A stretch of DNA of 64,000 bases from CBDFKF01 sp965248765 (lineage in GTDB: Bacteria > Pseudomonadota > Alphaproteobacteria > VGEJ01). Below are positions 43,032 through 51,165 of this stretch, piece after piece (position 1 is the first letter of the stretch; every line of letters begins with the position of its first letter). The stretch covers positions 806,001 through 870,000 of the forward strand of contig CBDFKF010000004.1 of NCBI GenBank assembly GCA_965248765.1, in the 5' to 3' direction. The notes under the pieces are model-generated. The model saw nothing but the letters and a program-made list of their open reading frames with translations. It was not told the DNA's origin and ran no database searches. The translations under genes and the position numbers were made by a program.

Positions 43032-43736
43032 CTAGCCGCCCATGAACGTCTTGCGCACTTCTGTGTTGGCAAGCAAAGCGGCACCACTGTCGGTGTACCG
43101 GTTTTCGCCGTTAACCAACACATAGCCGGTGTCGGCTATCTCGAGAGCCTGTCGCGCGTTTTGCTCAACCATGAGAATGCCGATGCGCGTTTGCTTGATC
43201 TCCAAGATGCGGTCGAATAGTTCGTCCATGACCAACGGCGAAACACCTGCCGTCGGCTCATCAAGCATCAACAAATCCGGCTCGGTCATCAGCGCTCGAC
43301 CAACCGCGAGCTGTTGGCGCTGGCCGCCCGACAGCTCGCCAGCTGCCTGCCGGCGCTTCTCTTTTAGAACCGGGAATAGGCTGAACACTTGCTCGACGCT
43401 GTGGCTGATGTCGTCAGATCGCAAATAGGCCCCCATCTCGAGGTTCTCTTGCACCGTCAGGCTGGCAAATACGTTCTGGGCCTGGGGTACGAAAGCCATA
43501 CCGTGGCGAACCCGCGCCTCAGGCGGGAGGCCGGTGATGTCGGCACCGTCGAGCACGACCGATCCAGCTCTTAGTTGGACCAAGCCGAAGATGGCCTTCA
43601 TAGCGGTGGACTTGCCGGCTCCGTTCGGGCCGACAATCACCGTCACCTCTCCGCGATCTACCTCGATGGAGCAGCCGAACAGGATGTCCGCCCCGCCGTA
43701 GCCACCTGACATGTTGCTGGCGTTAAGTAGTGGCAT
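43032..43736 (-). CDS. livF: ABC transporter ATP-binding protein LivF
   Basis: 234-residue ATPase: Walker A GPNGAGKST, signature LSGGQRQQLAVGRALM, Walker B LLMLDEPTAGVSP and the His-switch region LMVEQNARQALEIADTGYVL. It starts within the end of livG (14-base overlap), so the two ATPases are translationally coupled. It powers the LivH/LivM permease. Confidence 0.94.
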   Translation of the reverse strand: MPLLNASNMSGGYGGADILFGCSIEVDRGEVTVIVGPNGAGKSTAMKAIFGLVQLRAGSVVLDGADITGLPPEARVRHGMAFVPQAQNVFASLTVQENLEMGAYLRSDDISHSVEQVFSLFPVLKEKRRQAAGELSGGQRQQLAVGRALMTEPDLLMLDEPTAGVSPLVMDELFDRILEIKQTRIGILMVEQNARQALEIADTGYVLVNGENRYTDSGAALLANTEVRKTFMGG

Positions 43737-44526
43737 CGAGTGGTTGCTCGCGAGCGGACCGATTTTTCATTCCGGACCCTAGATACGCTTCAATGACGGC
43801 GTCATTAGCCTTGACCTCTTCCGCAGTGCCCTCCGCAAGGACTTTACCCTCGGCCATGACGATCACCCGACTGCAGAGACGGCTGATGAACTCCAGATCA
43901 TGTTCGATCATGCAGAAGGTATAACCAAGCTCCTCATTAAGACGCCGGATGACGTAGCCTATCTCGCCGAGGAGCACGCGATTAACGCCGGCCCCCACCT
44001 CGTCGAGCAGAACTACCTTGCCATTCAAGATCATCATCGTCCGCCCCAGCTCCAGCAGTTTCTTCTGACCACCGGACAGATCGGCGGCGGGCGTGTTGGC
44101 GAGGTTGGTGAGGTTCAGGAAATCAAGGACTTCCCTCGCCTTGCTTAGGACAACCTCCTCCTGCCTGCGTACTAGCGCGGGCCGGAACCACGCCGACGAC
44201 AAATTTTCGCCGGCCTGCGCGACGGGCACGACCATTAGGTTTTCGAGTACAGTCAGCCGGCCGAACTCGTGCGGTATCTGAAACGTGCGCAGGAGTCCTT
44301 TGTGGAACAGAGCGTGCGGTTCGAGACTGGTCACATCCTCGCCGTTGAACAACACGCGGCCCGACGAAGGTTTCAAGTTACCGGCGATAATGTTGAAGAG
44401 CGTCGTCTTGCCGGCCCCATTTGGACCGATCAAACCGGTGATCGAGCCGGTCGCAACTTCCAAGCTGCAATCATCGACTGCAACCAAGCCGCCGAACGTC
44501 TTGACGATATGTTCAACGGCAATCAC
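43723..44526 (-). CDS. livG: ABC transporter ATP-binding protein LivG
   Basis: 267-residue ATPase: Walker A GPNGAGKTT, signature LSGGQKKLLELGRTMM, Walker B KVVLLDEVGAGVN, switch His in FCMIEHDLEFIS, and the C-terminal extension typical of LivG (VLAEGTAEEVKANDAVIEAYLG). In the Walker B neighbourhood LLDEVGAGVNR stands where many LivGs have LLDEPxAGLN. It is first of the four minus-strand transporter genes. Confidence 0.93.
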   Translation of the reverse strand: MIAVEHIVKTFGGLVAVDDCSLEVATGSITGLIGPNGAGKTTLFNIIAGNLKPSSGRVLFNGEDVTSLEPHALFHKGLLRTFQIPHEFGRLTVLENLMVVPVAQAGENLSSAWFRPALVRRQEEVVLSKAREVLDFLNLTNLANTPAADLSGGQKKLLELGRTMMILNGKVVLLDEVGAGVNRVLLGEIGYVIRRLNEELGYTFCMIEHDLEFISRLCSRVIVMAEGKVLAEGTAEEVKANDAVIEAYLGSGMKNRSAREQPLDATT

Positions 44527-44613
44527 ACCAATTACAGGGAGCCGTTCGACTAGCCCTCCGCTAGCTGTCTCCTGCGCGCTCGCAACCTAGCAGGAGGCCG
44601 CCGGCTCAATTAT

Positions 44614-44826
44614 CTAGGCCCCGGTGTCCCCGCCCTGTTTTGCCAGAACTAATTTGAGTTTGTTTACCGCGACCCGCGCGAGCGCCGCTTCACTTCTGGA
44701 TCGATCGCCGACAATCGATATCTCAGTTCGGGTTACCGGATCAATCGCCGAGAGCTTCACATAGACGCCGACGACTCGGTACTCCAGCAGTACTTCGCGT
44801 TCGTCGAGGTTGGTGATCGTCGACAC
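44614..44826 (-). CDS. Small conserved hypothetical protein (possibly DUF6898)
   Basis: 70 residues, EVLLEYRVVGVYVKLSAIDPVTRTEISIVGD then ALARVAVNKLKLVLAK, a beta-beta-alpha pattern without signal or membrane segment. It starts 18 bases downstream of the end of hemA on the same strand. I recall a similar short protein family next to hemA in alphaproteobacteria, possibly DUF6898, but I cannot confirm this. Cytoplasmic, function unknown. Confidence 0.7.
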   Translation of the reverse strand: MSTITNLDEREVLLEYRVVGVYVKLSAIDPVTRTEISIVGDRSRSEAALARVAVNKLKLVLAKQGGDTGA

Positions 44827-44844
44827 CTCAGCGACCGTCGCGGC

Positions 44845-46056
44845 TCAGGCTGCACGCTTCAGGTTCAAGCTCTGCCAAACATCGTTCAGAGCCATCACGA
44901 GCGACGTTAACATCTCGTCGGTGTGCAAGGGCGATGGGGTAAACCGAAGACGCTCGGTGCCGCGCGGCACTGTGGGATAGTTGATGGGCTGAACGTAGAT
45001 CCCATATTGACCCAGCAGCGTATCGGACACTTCCTTGCAGCGCGCCGCATCGCCAACCATGACGGGAACGATGTGACTGGGCGTTTTCATGACCGGCAGA
45101 TGGGCGTCCGCCAGCATTTCCTTGAGCCTAGTCGCTTTTTGTTGATGCCGCCGTCTGAGTTCCTCCGCGGTTTTTACGTGTTGGACGCTGGCCAAAGCCC
45201 CAGCCGCCAACACCGGCGACAACGACGTCGTGAAGATGAAGCCCGCTGAATAGCTGCGCACCACATCGACCAGATTAGCTGATGCCGCGATATACCCGCC
45301 CATGACGCCAAACGCCTTGGCAAGGGTGCCCTCGATTATCGTCAAACGGTCCATGAGCCCATCGCGATCCGCGATGCCACCCCCGCGCGCGCCGTAGAGA
45401 CCGACAGCGTGCACCTCGTCGAGAAACGTCATCGCATCGAATTGGTCAGCGACGTCACAGATCTCGGCGATCGGCGCGATGTCGCCGTCCATCGAGTAGA
45501 CCGACTCAAAGGCGACCAGCTTCGGCGCCGCCGGGTCAGCCGCGCTGAGCAGCTCTGCCAGATGCTCCGGATCGTTGTGTCGGAAAATGCGTTTCTCGCA
45601 GCGACTAAGGCGGATGCCCTGAATGATCGATGCGTGGTTCATCGCGTCTGAGAAGATGATGCAGTCTGGCAGAATCTGACCAAGCGTCCCGATGGTCGTC
45701 TCGTTCGAGATGTACCCGGAAGTGAACAGCAGGGCGGCCTCCTTGCCGTGCAGATCGGCCAGCTCGCGCTCAAGCAGAACGTGGTAATGATTCGTGCCCG
45801 AAATATTTCGCGTGCCTCCGGACCCGGCGCCGACGCTCGTGAGGGCCTCTTGCATCGCTGCGATAACATTGGGATGCTGGCCCATCCCGAGATAGTCGTT
45901 GCTGCACCAAACGGTGATGTCCTCGCGATCGTTACCCGTATAACGTGTAGCCCTCGGGAAATCGCCAGCGTGGCGAGCAAGATCAGCGAATACCCGATAG
46001 CGGCCTTCGGCCTTCAGCGCGGCGATCCTTTCCGCGAAGAAGCTCTCATGGTCCAT
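44845..46056 (-). CDS. hemA: 5-aminolevulinate synthase
   Basis: 403-residue PLP enzyme condensing glycine and succinyl-CoA, first step of the C4 haem pathway, which is characteristic of alphaproteobacteria. WCSNDYLGMGQHP, SGGTRNISGTNHYH, FLDEVHAVGLYG and the PLP-lysine segment GTLAKAFGVMGGYIA are diagnostic. The ATG at 46056 begins MDHESFFAERI, the usual start. It is divergent from the acyl-CoA dehydrogenase gene (111-bp gap). hemB lies 2.7 kb away on the other strand. Confidence 0.96.
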   Translation of the reverse strand: MDHESFFAERIAALKAEGRYRVFADLARHAGDFPRATRYTGNDREDITVWCSNDYLGMGQHPNVIAAMQEALTSVGAGSGGTRNISGTNHYHVLLERELADLHGKEAALLFTSGYISNETTIGTLGQILPDCIIFSDAMNHASIIQGIRLSRCEKRIFRHNDPEHLAELLSAADPAAPKLVAFESVYSMDGDIAPIAEICDVADQFDAMTFLDEVHAVGLYGARGGGIADRDGLMDRLTIIEGTLAKAFGVMGGYIAASANLVDVVRSYSAGFIFTTSLSPVLAAGALASVQHVKTAEELRRRHQQKATRLKEMLADAHLPVMKTPSHIVPVMVGDAARCKEVSDTLLGQYGIYVQPINYPTVPRGTERLRFTPSPLHTDEMLTSLVMALNDVWQSLNLKRAA

Positions 46057-46167
46057 GGCGATGCCGCGAATCCTGATGAAAGGTTCCCAAATTGTGCCAC
46101 AGAATGGACTATGTGTCCTCACCAAGAGGCCAACACTCCTGCCTGTGCAAAGAGACGGAGATCCCCG

Positions 46168-47388
46168 ATGACATCAGCCAAGGCCGCGCTCAAGAATCAA
46201 CAACATGCCTCAGCCAAGCCTTCGTTCCGATGGGATGATCCGCTTTTGCTCGAACAGCAACTCACCGATGAGGAACGCCTTGCGCGGGACAGTGCGCGTG
46301 CCTACTGCCAAGACAAACTAATGCCGCGGATTATCGAGGCTAACCGTCATGAGCGGTTCAATCGTGAGATCTTCGGTGAGATGGGCGCCCTGGGGTTCCT
46401 GGGATCGACCATCACGGGATACGGATGTGCCGGCGTTAACAATGTTACGTACGGCTTGGTGGCGCGCGAGATCGAGCGGGTCGATTCCGCTTACCGCTCG
46501 GCGATGAGCGTGCAGTCGAGTCTAGTGATGCAGGCCATCTACGACTATGGCACTGAGGAACAGCGACAACGCTACTTGCCGCAGCTCGCCACCGGCGAAC
46601 TCATCGGTGCGTTCGGACTAACTGAGCCAGACCACGGCTCAGACCCGGGAGGCATGAAGACGCGTGCGCGTGCGACCGCCGATGGTTTCGTCATCACCGG
46701 TACCAAGACCTGGATTACCAACTCGCCCATAGCAGATATCTTTGTTGTTTGGGCCAAGGACGATGAGGGCGATATTCGCGGTTTCATCTTGGAGCGCAGC
46801 ATGGATGGCCTCGGTACGCCGCAGATCGAGGGCAAGTTCGCGCTGCGCGCCTCACCGACTGGCGAGATCGTCTTGGACCAAGTGCGCTTGGCGGCAGAGC
46901 AACAGCTCCCCGGCGTTTCGGGCCTCAAAGGCCCGTTCGGCTGTCTCAATAAAGCGCGATACGGGATCGCGTGGGGAGCCCTCGGCGCCGCAGAGTTCTG
47001 TTGGCACGCCGCACGTCAATACACGCTCGACCGCGTCCAGTTCGGACGCCCGCTCGCAGCCAATCAGCTGATACAGAAGAAGCTTACGGACTGCCAGACC
47101 GAGATCAGTATCGGCCTTCAAGCGTGTCTTCGGGTCGGACGGCTGCTCGACGAAGGCCACGCCACGCCCGAGATGATATCCATGGTCAAGCGCAACTCGT
47201 CCGGCAAGGCGCTTGAGATTGCGCGCATGGCGCGCGACATGCACGGCGGTAACGGAATCTCGGATGAGTATCACGTTATCCGGCACATGTTGAACTTGGA
47301 GGCCGTGAATACTTACGAGGGTACGCATGACATACACGCCCTCATCCTCGGGCGGGCGCAGACCGGCATACAGGCCTTCACGGGCTAG
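46168..47388 (+). CDS. gcdH: Glutaryl-CoA dehydrogenase
   Basis: 406-residue acyl-CoA dehydrogenase. RWDDPLLLEQQLTDEER at the N terminus, GAFGLTEPDHGSDPGGM, ITGTKTWITNSPIADIFVVWAK and the catalytic Glu in VNTYEGTHDIHALILGRA are the GCDH pattern rather than that of a general short- or medium-chain enzyme. It oxidises and decarboxylates glutaryl-CoA to crotonyl-CoA in lysine and tryptophan catabolism. A family III CoA-transferase gene 2.5 kb downstream could supply glutaryl-CoA (inference). GGAG precedes the ATG. Confidence 0.92.
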   Translation: MTSAKAALKNQQHASAKPSFRWDDPLLLEQQLTDEERLARDSARAYCQDKLMPRIIEANRHERFNREIFGEMGALGFLGSTITGYGCAGVNNVTYGLVAREIERVDSAYRSAMSVQSSLVMQAIYDYGTEEQRQRYLPQLATGELIGAFGLTEPDHGSDPGGMKTRARATADGFVITGTKTWITNSPIADIFVVWAKDDEGDIRGFILERSMDGLGTPQIEGKFALRASPTGEIVLDQVRLAAEQQLPGVSGLKGPFGCLNKARYGIAWGALGAAEFCWHAARQYTLDRVQFGRPLAANQLIQKKLTDCQTEISIGLQACLRVGRLLDEGHATPEMISMVKRNSSGKALEIARMARDMHGGNGISDEYHVIRHMLNLEAVNTYEGTHDIHALILGRAQTGIQAFTG

Positions 47389-47393
47389 CCACG

Positions 47394-48704
47394 GTGGCCA
47401 ACCGAGCTAGTGACAGCTCCCGCGAGCCGCACTCTGGATACTTCTCGGCGTCGCTGGCCGAAGCTGATCCCGAGATTCACGACGCCGTGCGTGGCGAGCT
47501 CGCACGTCAACGCAACCAGATTGAGCTCATCGCTTCGGAGAACCTCGTCAGCAACGCTGTTCTCGAGGCCCAAGGGTCGATCCTCACCAACAAGACGGTC
47601 GAGGGATACCCGGGTCGTCGGTACTATGGCGGCGTCGAGTACGCCGACCGCGTTGAGCAGCTCGCCATCGAGCGAGCCTGTCGTTTGTTCGGGTGCCGCT
47701 TCGCCAACGTGCAGCCTCATTCGGGGAGCCAGGCCAACCAGGCGGTCTACCTCGCATTATTGGAACCGGGGGCACGCATCCTTGGTATGGCACTGTCGGC
47801 TGGCGGGCATCTCAGCCACGGCGCCGCACCGAACGTGTCTGGCCGGTGGTTCGACGTTGCGCGCTACGGCGTACGCCGTCAGGACGGACTGATCGATTAC
47901 GAAGAAGTGGCCGGCCTGGCCAGCGAGCATCGGCCGCGCCTAATCATTGCGGGCGGCTCCGCGTACCCGCGCGCCATCGAATTCGCGCGCTTCAGGGCGA
48001 TCGCCGATTCGGTCGGCGCGCTACTGCTCGTTGACATGGCGCATTTCGCCGGCTTCGTCGCAACCGGTCTTCATCCCGATCCCTTGCCCCACGCCGACGT
48101 GGTGACGACGACAACCTACAAGAGCCTTCGCGGCGTCCGCGGCGGCGTGATCCTCACCAACGACGACGGCATTGCGCGCCGAATCAACTCGGCAATTTTC
48201 CCCGGCCTGCAGGGAAGCACGCTCCTGCACGCCATCGCCGCCAAGGCCGTCTGTCTGGCCGAAGCGTTGCGACCCGAGTTCCGCGACTACTGCGAACGCG
48301 TATTGGCCAACGCGCGGGCGCTGGCCGAGACTCTAATGGCCAACGGCCTCGATGTCGTATCTCGCGGTACTGATACACCGTTGATGTTGGTCGACCTCCG
48401 AGCCAAAGGACTGACCGGCGACATTAGCTCCGATAGCCTCGAACGCGCCGGTCTCACCTGCAACAAGAACGCAGTGCCGTTCGATACCGAGAAGCCGACG
48501 ATAACTTCCGGCCTACGACTATCGTCGTCGGTCGGCACCACGCGCGGATTCGGCGTCGAAGAATTCCGCATTGTAGGCGAGCTGATCGCAATGGTGCTCG
48601 ATGGTCTCGCGCTCGATCGCTCCGACAACGCGAAGGCGGAGCAACAGGCGTTCCGGCGGGTCAGCGAGTTGTGCTCCCGCTTCCCCATCTACCCCGACCT
48701 CTAG
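47394..48704 (+). CDS. Second SHMT paralogue, with altered active site
   Basis: 436-residue SHMT-family protein. Much is canonical (IELIASENLVS, YPGRRYYGGVEYAD, QPHSGSQANQAVY, DMAHFAGFVATG), but the residue before the PLP lysine is Tyr (TTTTYKSLRGVRGG) where GlyA has His. GVRGG replaces GPRGG, and RLSSSVGTTRGFG replaces RLGSAAATTRGFG. GTG start, five bases after gcdH, no clear Shine-Dalgarno, so probably coupled to it. A housekeeping glyA exists at 37.2 kb; this copy may use another amino acid, such as 2-methylserine or threonine, or another one-carbon carrier. Not decidable from sequence. Confidence 0.85.
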   Translation: MANRASDSSREPHSGYFSASLAEADPEIHDAVRGELARQRNQIELIASENLVSNAVLEAQGSILTNKTVEGYPGRRYYGGVEYADRVEQLAIERACRLFGCRFANVQPHSGSQANQAVYLALLEPGARILGMALSAGGHLSHGAAPNVSGRWFDVARYGVRRQDGLIDYEEVAGLASEHRPRLIIAGGSAYPRAIEFARFRAIADSVGALLLVDMAHFAGFVATGLHPDPLPHADVVTTTTYKSLRGVRGGVILTNDDGIARRINSAIFPGLQGSTLLHAIAAKAVCLAEALRPEFRDYCERVLANARALAETLMANGLDVVSRGTDTPLMLVDLRAKGLTGDISSDSLERAGLTCNKNAVPFDTEKPTITSGLRLSSSVGTTRGFGVEEFRIVGELIAMVLDGLALDRSDNAKAEQQAFRRVSELCSRFPIYPDL

Positions 48705-48755
48705 GCGCCGGGAAGGCGTCGCCGGGGCGGCCCTCGGCGTTGAAATCCACGGACG

Positions 48756-49829
48756 ATGGCACCTAGTATCGGATTCTCTGTCACGACACCGGCGGGCACA
48801 GACGGAATGAGTGGGCCGATCAGCAAACATTATCCGCCGCCAGGCGGGTTTCCGCGGACTCGGATGCGGCGGAACCGGCGCTACGATTGGTCGCGACGGC
48901 TGGTATGCGAGAGTCGACTCGGGCCCCAGGACCTGATCTGGCCACTGTTCGTCCACGAGGGCCATGACCTAGCGGAACCGATCAGCTCGATGCCGGGCGT
49001 TGAGCGTCTGTCGATAGATCGTGTGGTGATGGCGGCCGGCGAGGCGCGCGAACTTGGCATCCCGCTGATCGCTGTGTTTCCCGCACTCGACCCGGCGCTC
49101 AAGACGTCAGACGGTGATGAGGCCACGCGCCCCGATAATCTCGTGTGCCGATGTGTCCGTGCCATAAAGGAACTACATCCAGAACTCGGCGTCATGTGCG
49201 ATGTCGCGTTGGATCCGTTCACCACTCACGGCCACGACGGCCTCGTGCGCGACGGCTATGTCGCCAACGATGAGACGATCGAAGTCCTGTGCCGTCAGGC
49301 GCTGGTGCAGGCGGAAGCCGGATGCGACGTAATCGCGCCCTCGGACATGATGGATGGGCGGGTTCGAGCTATTCGTGAGACACTCGATACAGCGGGTTTC
49401 GAGCACGTCCTGATTCTGTCGTACGCGGCCAAATACACGTCAGCGTTCTACGGTCCATTCCGCGACGCCGTGGGCTCGTCATCCAATCTTGGCATGGGCG
49501 ACAAGCGCACCTATCAGATGGACCCTGCCAACACTGACGAAGCGATTCGCGAGGTGGCGCTCGACATCGCAGAAGGTGCGGATATGGTGATGGTCAAACC
49601 GGGCATGCCGTACCTTGACGTGGTGCGTCGGGTAAAGGATGCTTTTGGCGTCCCGACGTTCGCCTTTCAAGTCAGCGGTGAGTTCGCGATGCTGCGCGCA
49701 GCGGCCCAGAACGGTTGGCTCGACGGCGACCGAGTCATGCTGGAAGCCCTGATCGCCTTTAAGCGGGCTGGGGCCGACGGCGTTCTCACCTATTTCGCGC
49801 GGGACGCAGCAAGGCTTCTACGCGTCTAG
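48756..49829 (+). CDS. hemB: Delta-aminolevulinic acid dehydratase (porphobilinogen synthase)
   Basis: 357-residue enzyme of haem synthesis. Schiff-base lysines lie in LSYAAKYTSAFYGPFRDA and MVKPGMPYLD. The metal-binding region reads CDVALDPFTTHGHDG and lacks the three zinc cysteines (DVCLCEYTDHGHCG in zinc enzymes), so this is the Mg-type HemB common in alphaproteobacteria. RTRMRRNRRYDWSRRLV is the usual N-terminal arm. The ATG at 48807 is an alternative start. It completes, with hemA at 44.8 kb, the first two steps of the pathway. Confidence 0.95.
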   Translation: MAPSIGFSVTTPAGTDGMSGPISKHYPPPGGFPRTRMRRNRRYDWSRRLVCESRLGPQDLIWPLFVHEGHDLAEPISSMPGVERLSIDRVVMAAGEARELGIPLIAVFPALDPALKTSDGDEATRPDNLVCRCVRAIKELHPELGVMCDVALDPFTTHGHDGLVRDGYVANDETIEVLCRQALVQAEAGCDVIAPSDMMDGRVRAIRETLDTAGFEHVLILSYAAKYTSAFYGPFRDAVGSSSNLGMGDKRTYQMDPANTDEAIREVALDIAEGADMVMVKPGMPYLDVVRRVKDAFGVPTFAFQVSGEFAMLRAAAQNGWLDGDRVMLEALIAFKRAGADGVLTYFARDAARLLRV

Positions 49830-49924
49830 GATCGGTCGTCGGCAATGACCACGAACACCTCCCAGCAAGGAGAACATGTGGCTAGGGCGTTCGAGCAAAC
49901 GTCCGTCTCCACTCGGCGGACGCA

Positions 49925-51127
49925 ATGGCGCTAGAGCCATCTTCCGTTTCGGGCCCTCTCGCCGGGACGATGGTCGTGGACCTGACGCGGGTCCTGGCCG
50001 GACCGTATTGCACGATGATCCTGGCCGACCTCGGCGCCAGGGTGATTAAAGTGGAAGCCCCGCCAGACGGCGATGACTCCCGGTCGTTCGGCCCATTTCT
50101 CGAGGGGCGCTCCGCGTACTTCATGTCACTCAACCGGAGCAAGGAGAGCATCGCTCTCAATCTCAAGGACGGTACCGATCGTCTGCTCTTCAATCGCCTC
50201 CTGGGCCAAGCTGACGTGCTGGTCGAGAACTTCCGTCCCGGCGTTCTTGACAAGCTCGGCTTCGGGTGGGATCAGCTGCACAAAACGTTCCCGCGGTTGA
50301 TCTATCTCGCCATTTCCGGGTTCGGTCGCACCGGCCCCTACGCCCAACGCCCGGCTTACGACATGGTGGTGCAAGCGATGGGCGGCATCATGAGCCTGAC
50401 CGGTCACCCGGGCGGCCCACCGACGCGAGTGGGATCATCGATGGGAGACATCACCGCTGGCCTGTACGGTGCCATCGGTGTGGCGGCGGCCCTTCACAAT
50501 CGAGGTCAGACCGGCACTGGTACGATAGTCGATCTCAGCATGCTGGATTGTCAGGTGGCCGTCCTAGAGAACGCGATAGCGCGTTACTGCACGACCAACG
50601 AAGTCCCGACTCCCATCGGTTCCCGTCACCCCTCGATTACTCCGTTCGCCTCTTTTGCGACGGGCGATGGACACGTGATAATCGCGTGCGGAACCGATGC
50701 GCTGTTCGCTCGGTTGGCCAATTGTCTCGATCGCCCAGATCTCATCAAAGACGCGCGGTTCGGCGCCAACGACGTGCGTACGCAGTACGTTGAGGAATTA
50801 ACGACCGAGATCGAGGTGGCTACTCGCACGAAAACCACAGCCGAGTGGCTTACGGACCTTGGGGCTGCTGGAATCCCATGTGGCCCGATCAACAACATCG
50901 AGGATGTGCTCCAAGATCCGCAAATCGCTTCACGGAACATGGTGGTGAGTATCGACGACGCCGATGCACACACGCTCAAGCTTGCTGGTAATCCACTCAA
51001 GATGTCCGATTTCGATGATCCAGCGAGCCGCGCCGCAGCGCCTGCACTCGATGCCGATCGCGCCTCGATTATCGCCGAGCTCGACGCATTGGACTCCGCG
51101 GCGGCTTCATTCCGTTCAGAGAGTTGA
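49925..51127 (+). CDS. Family III CoA-transferase (CaiB/BaiF)
   Basis: 400-residue class III CoA-transferase. GTMVVDLTRVLAGPYCTMILADLGA at the N terminus (25 residues, typical), VENFRPGVLDKLG, YDMVVQAMGGIMSLTG, and the catalytic Asp in SMGDITAGLYGAIG are clear. Candidate roles include succinyl-CoA:glutarate CoA-transferase, given gcdH upstream. The start is weakly supported: no strong ribosome site precedes ATG 49925, while an AAGGAG at 49867-49872 precedes an out-of-frame ATG. In-frame upstream codons reach a TAG at 49883. Confidence 0.88.
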   Translation: MALEPSSVSGPLAGTMVVDLTRVLAGPYCTMILADLGARVIKVEAPPDGDDSRSFGPFLEGRSAYFMSLNRSKESIALNLKDGTDRLLFNRLLGQADVLVENFRPGVLDKLGFGWDQLHKTFPRLIYLAISGFGRTGPYAQRPAYDMVVQAMGGIMSLTGHPGGPPTRVGSSMGDITAGLYGAIGVAAALHNRGQTGTGTIVDLSMLDCQVAVLENAIARYCTTNEVPTPIGSRHPSITPFASFATGDGHVIIACGTDALFARLANCLDRPDLIKDARFGANDVRTQYVEELTTEIEVATRTKTTAEWLTDLGAAGIPCGPINNIEDVLQDPQIASRNMVVSIDDADAHTLKLAGNPLKMSDFDDPASRAAAPALDADRASIIAELDALDSAAASFRSES

Positions 51128-51165
51128 TCTTCTAGAGTGCATTTACACCCGGGCAGCTGACGATT

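Noticed and set aside
49876..50049. Out-of-frame ATG with a good AAGGAG before the CoA-transferase gene
   Set aside because: The frame encodes an Arg/Gly-rich stretch with no homology and runs over the real gene; it may be a leader, but nothing supports it.
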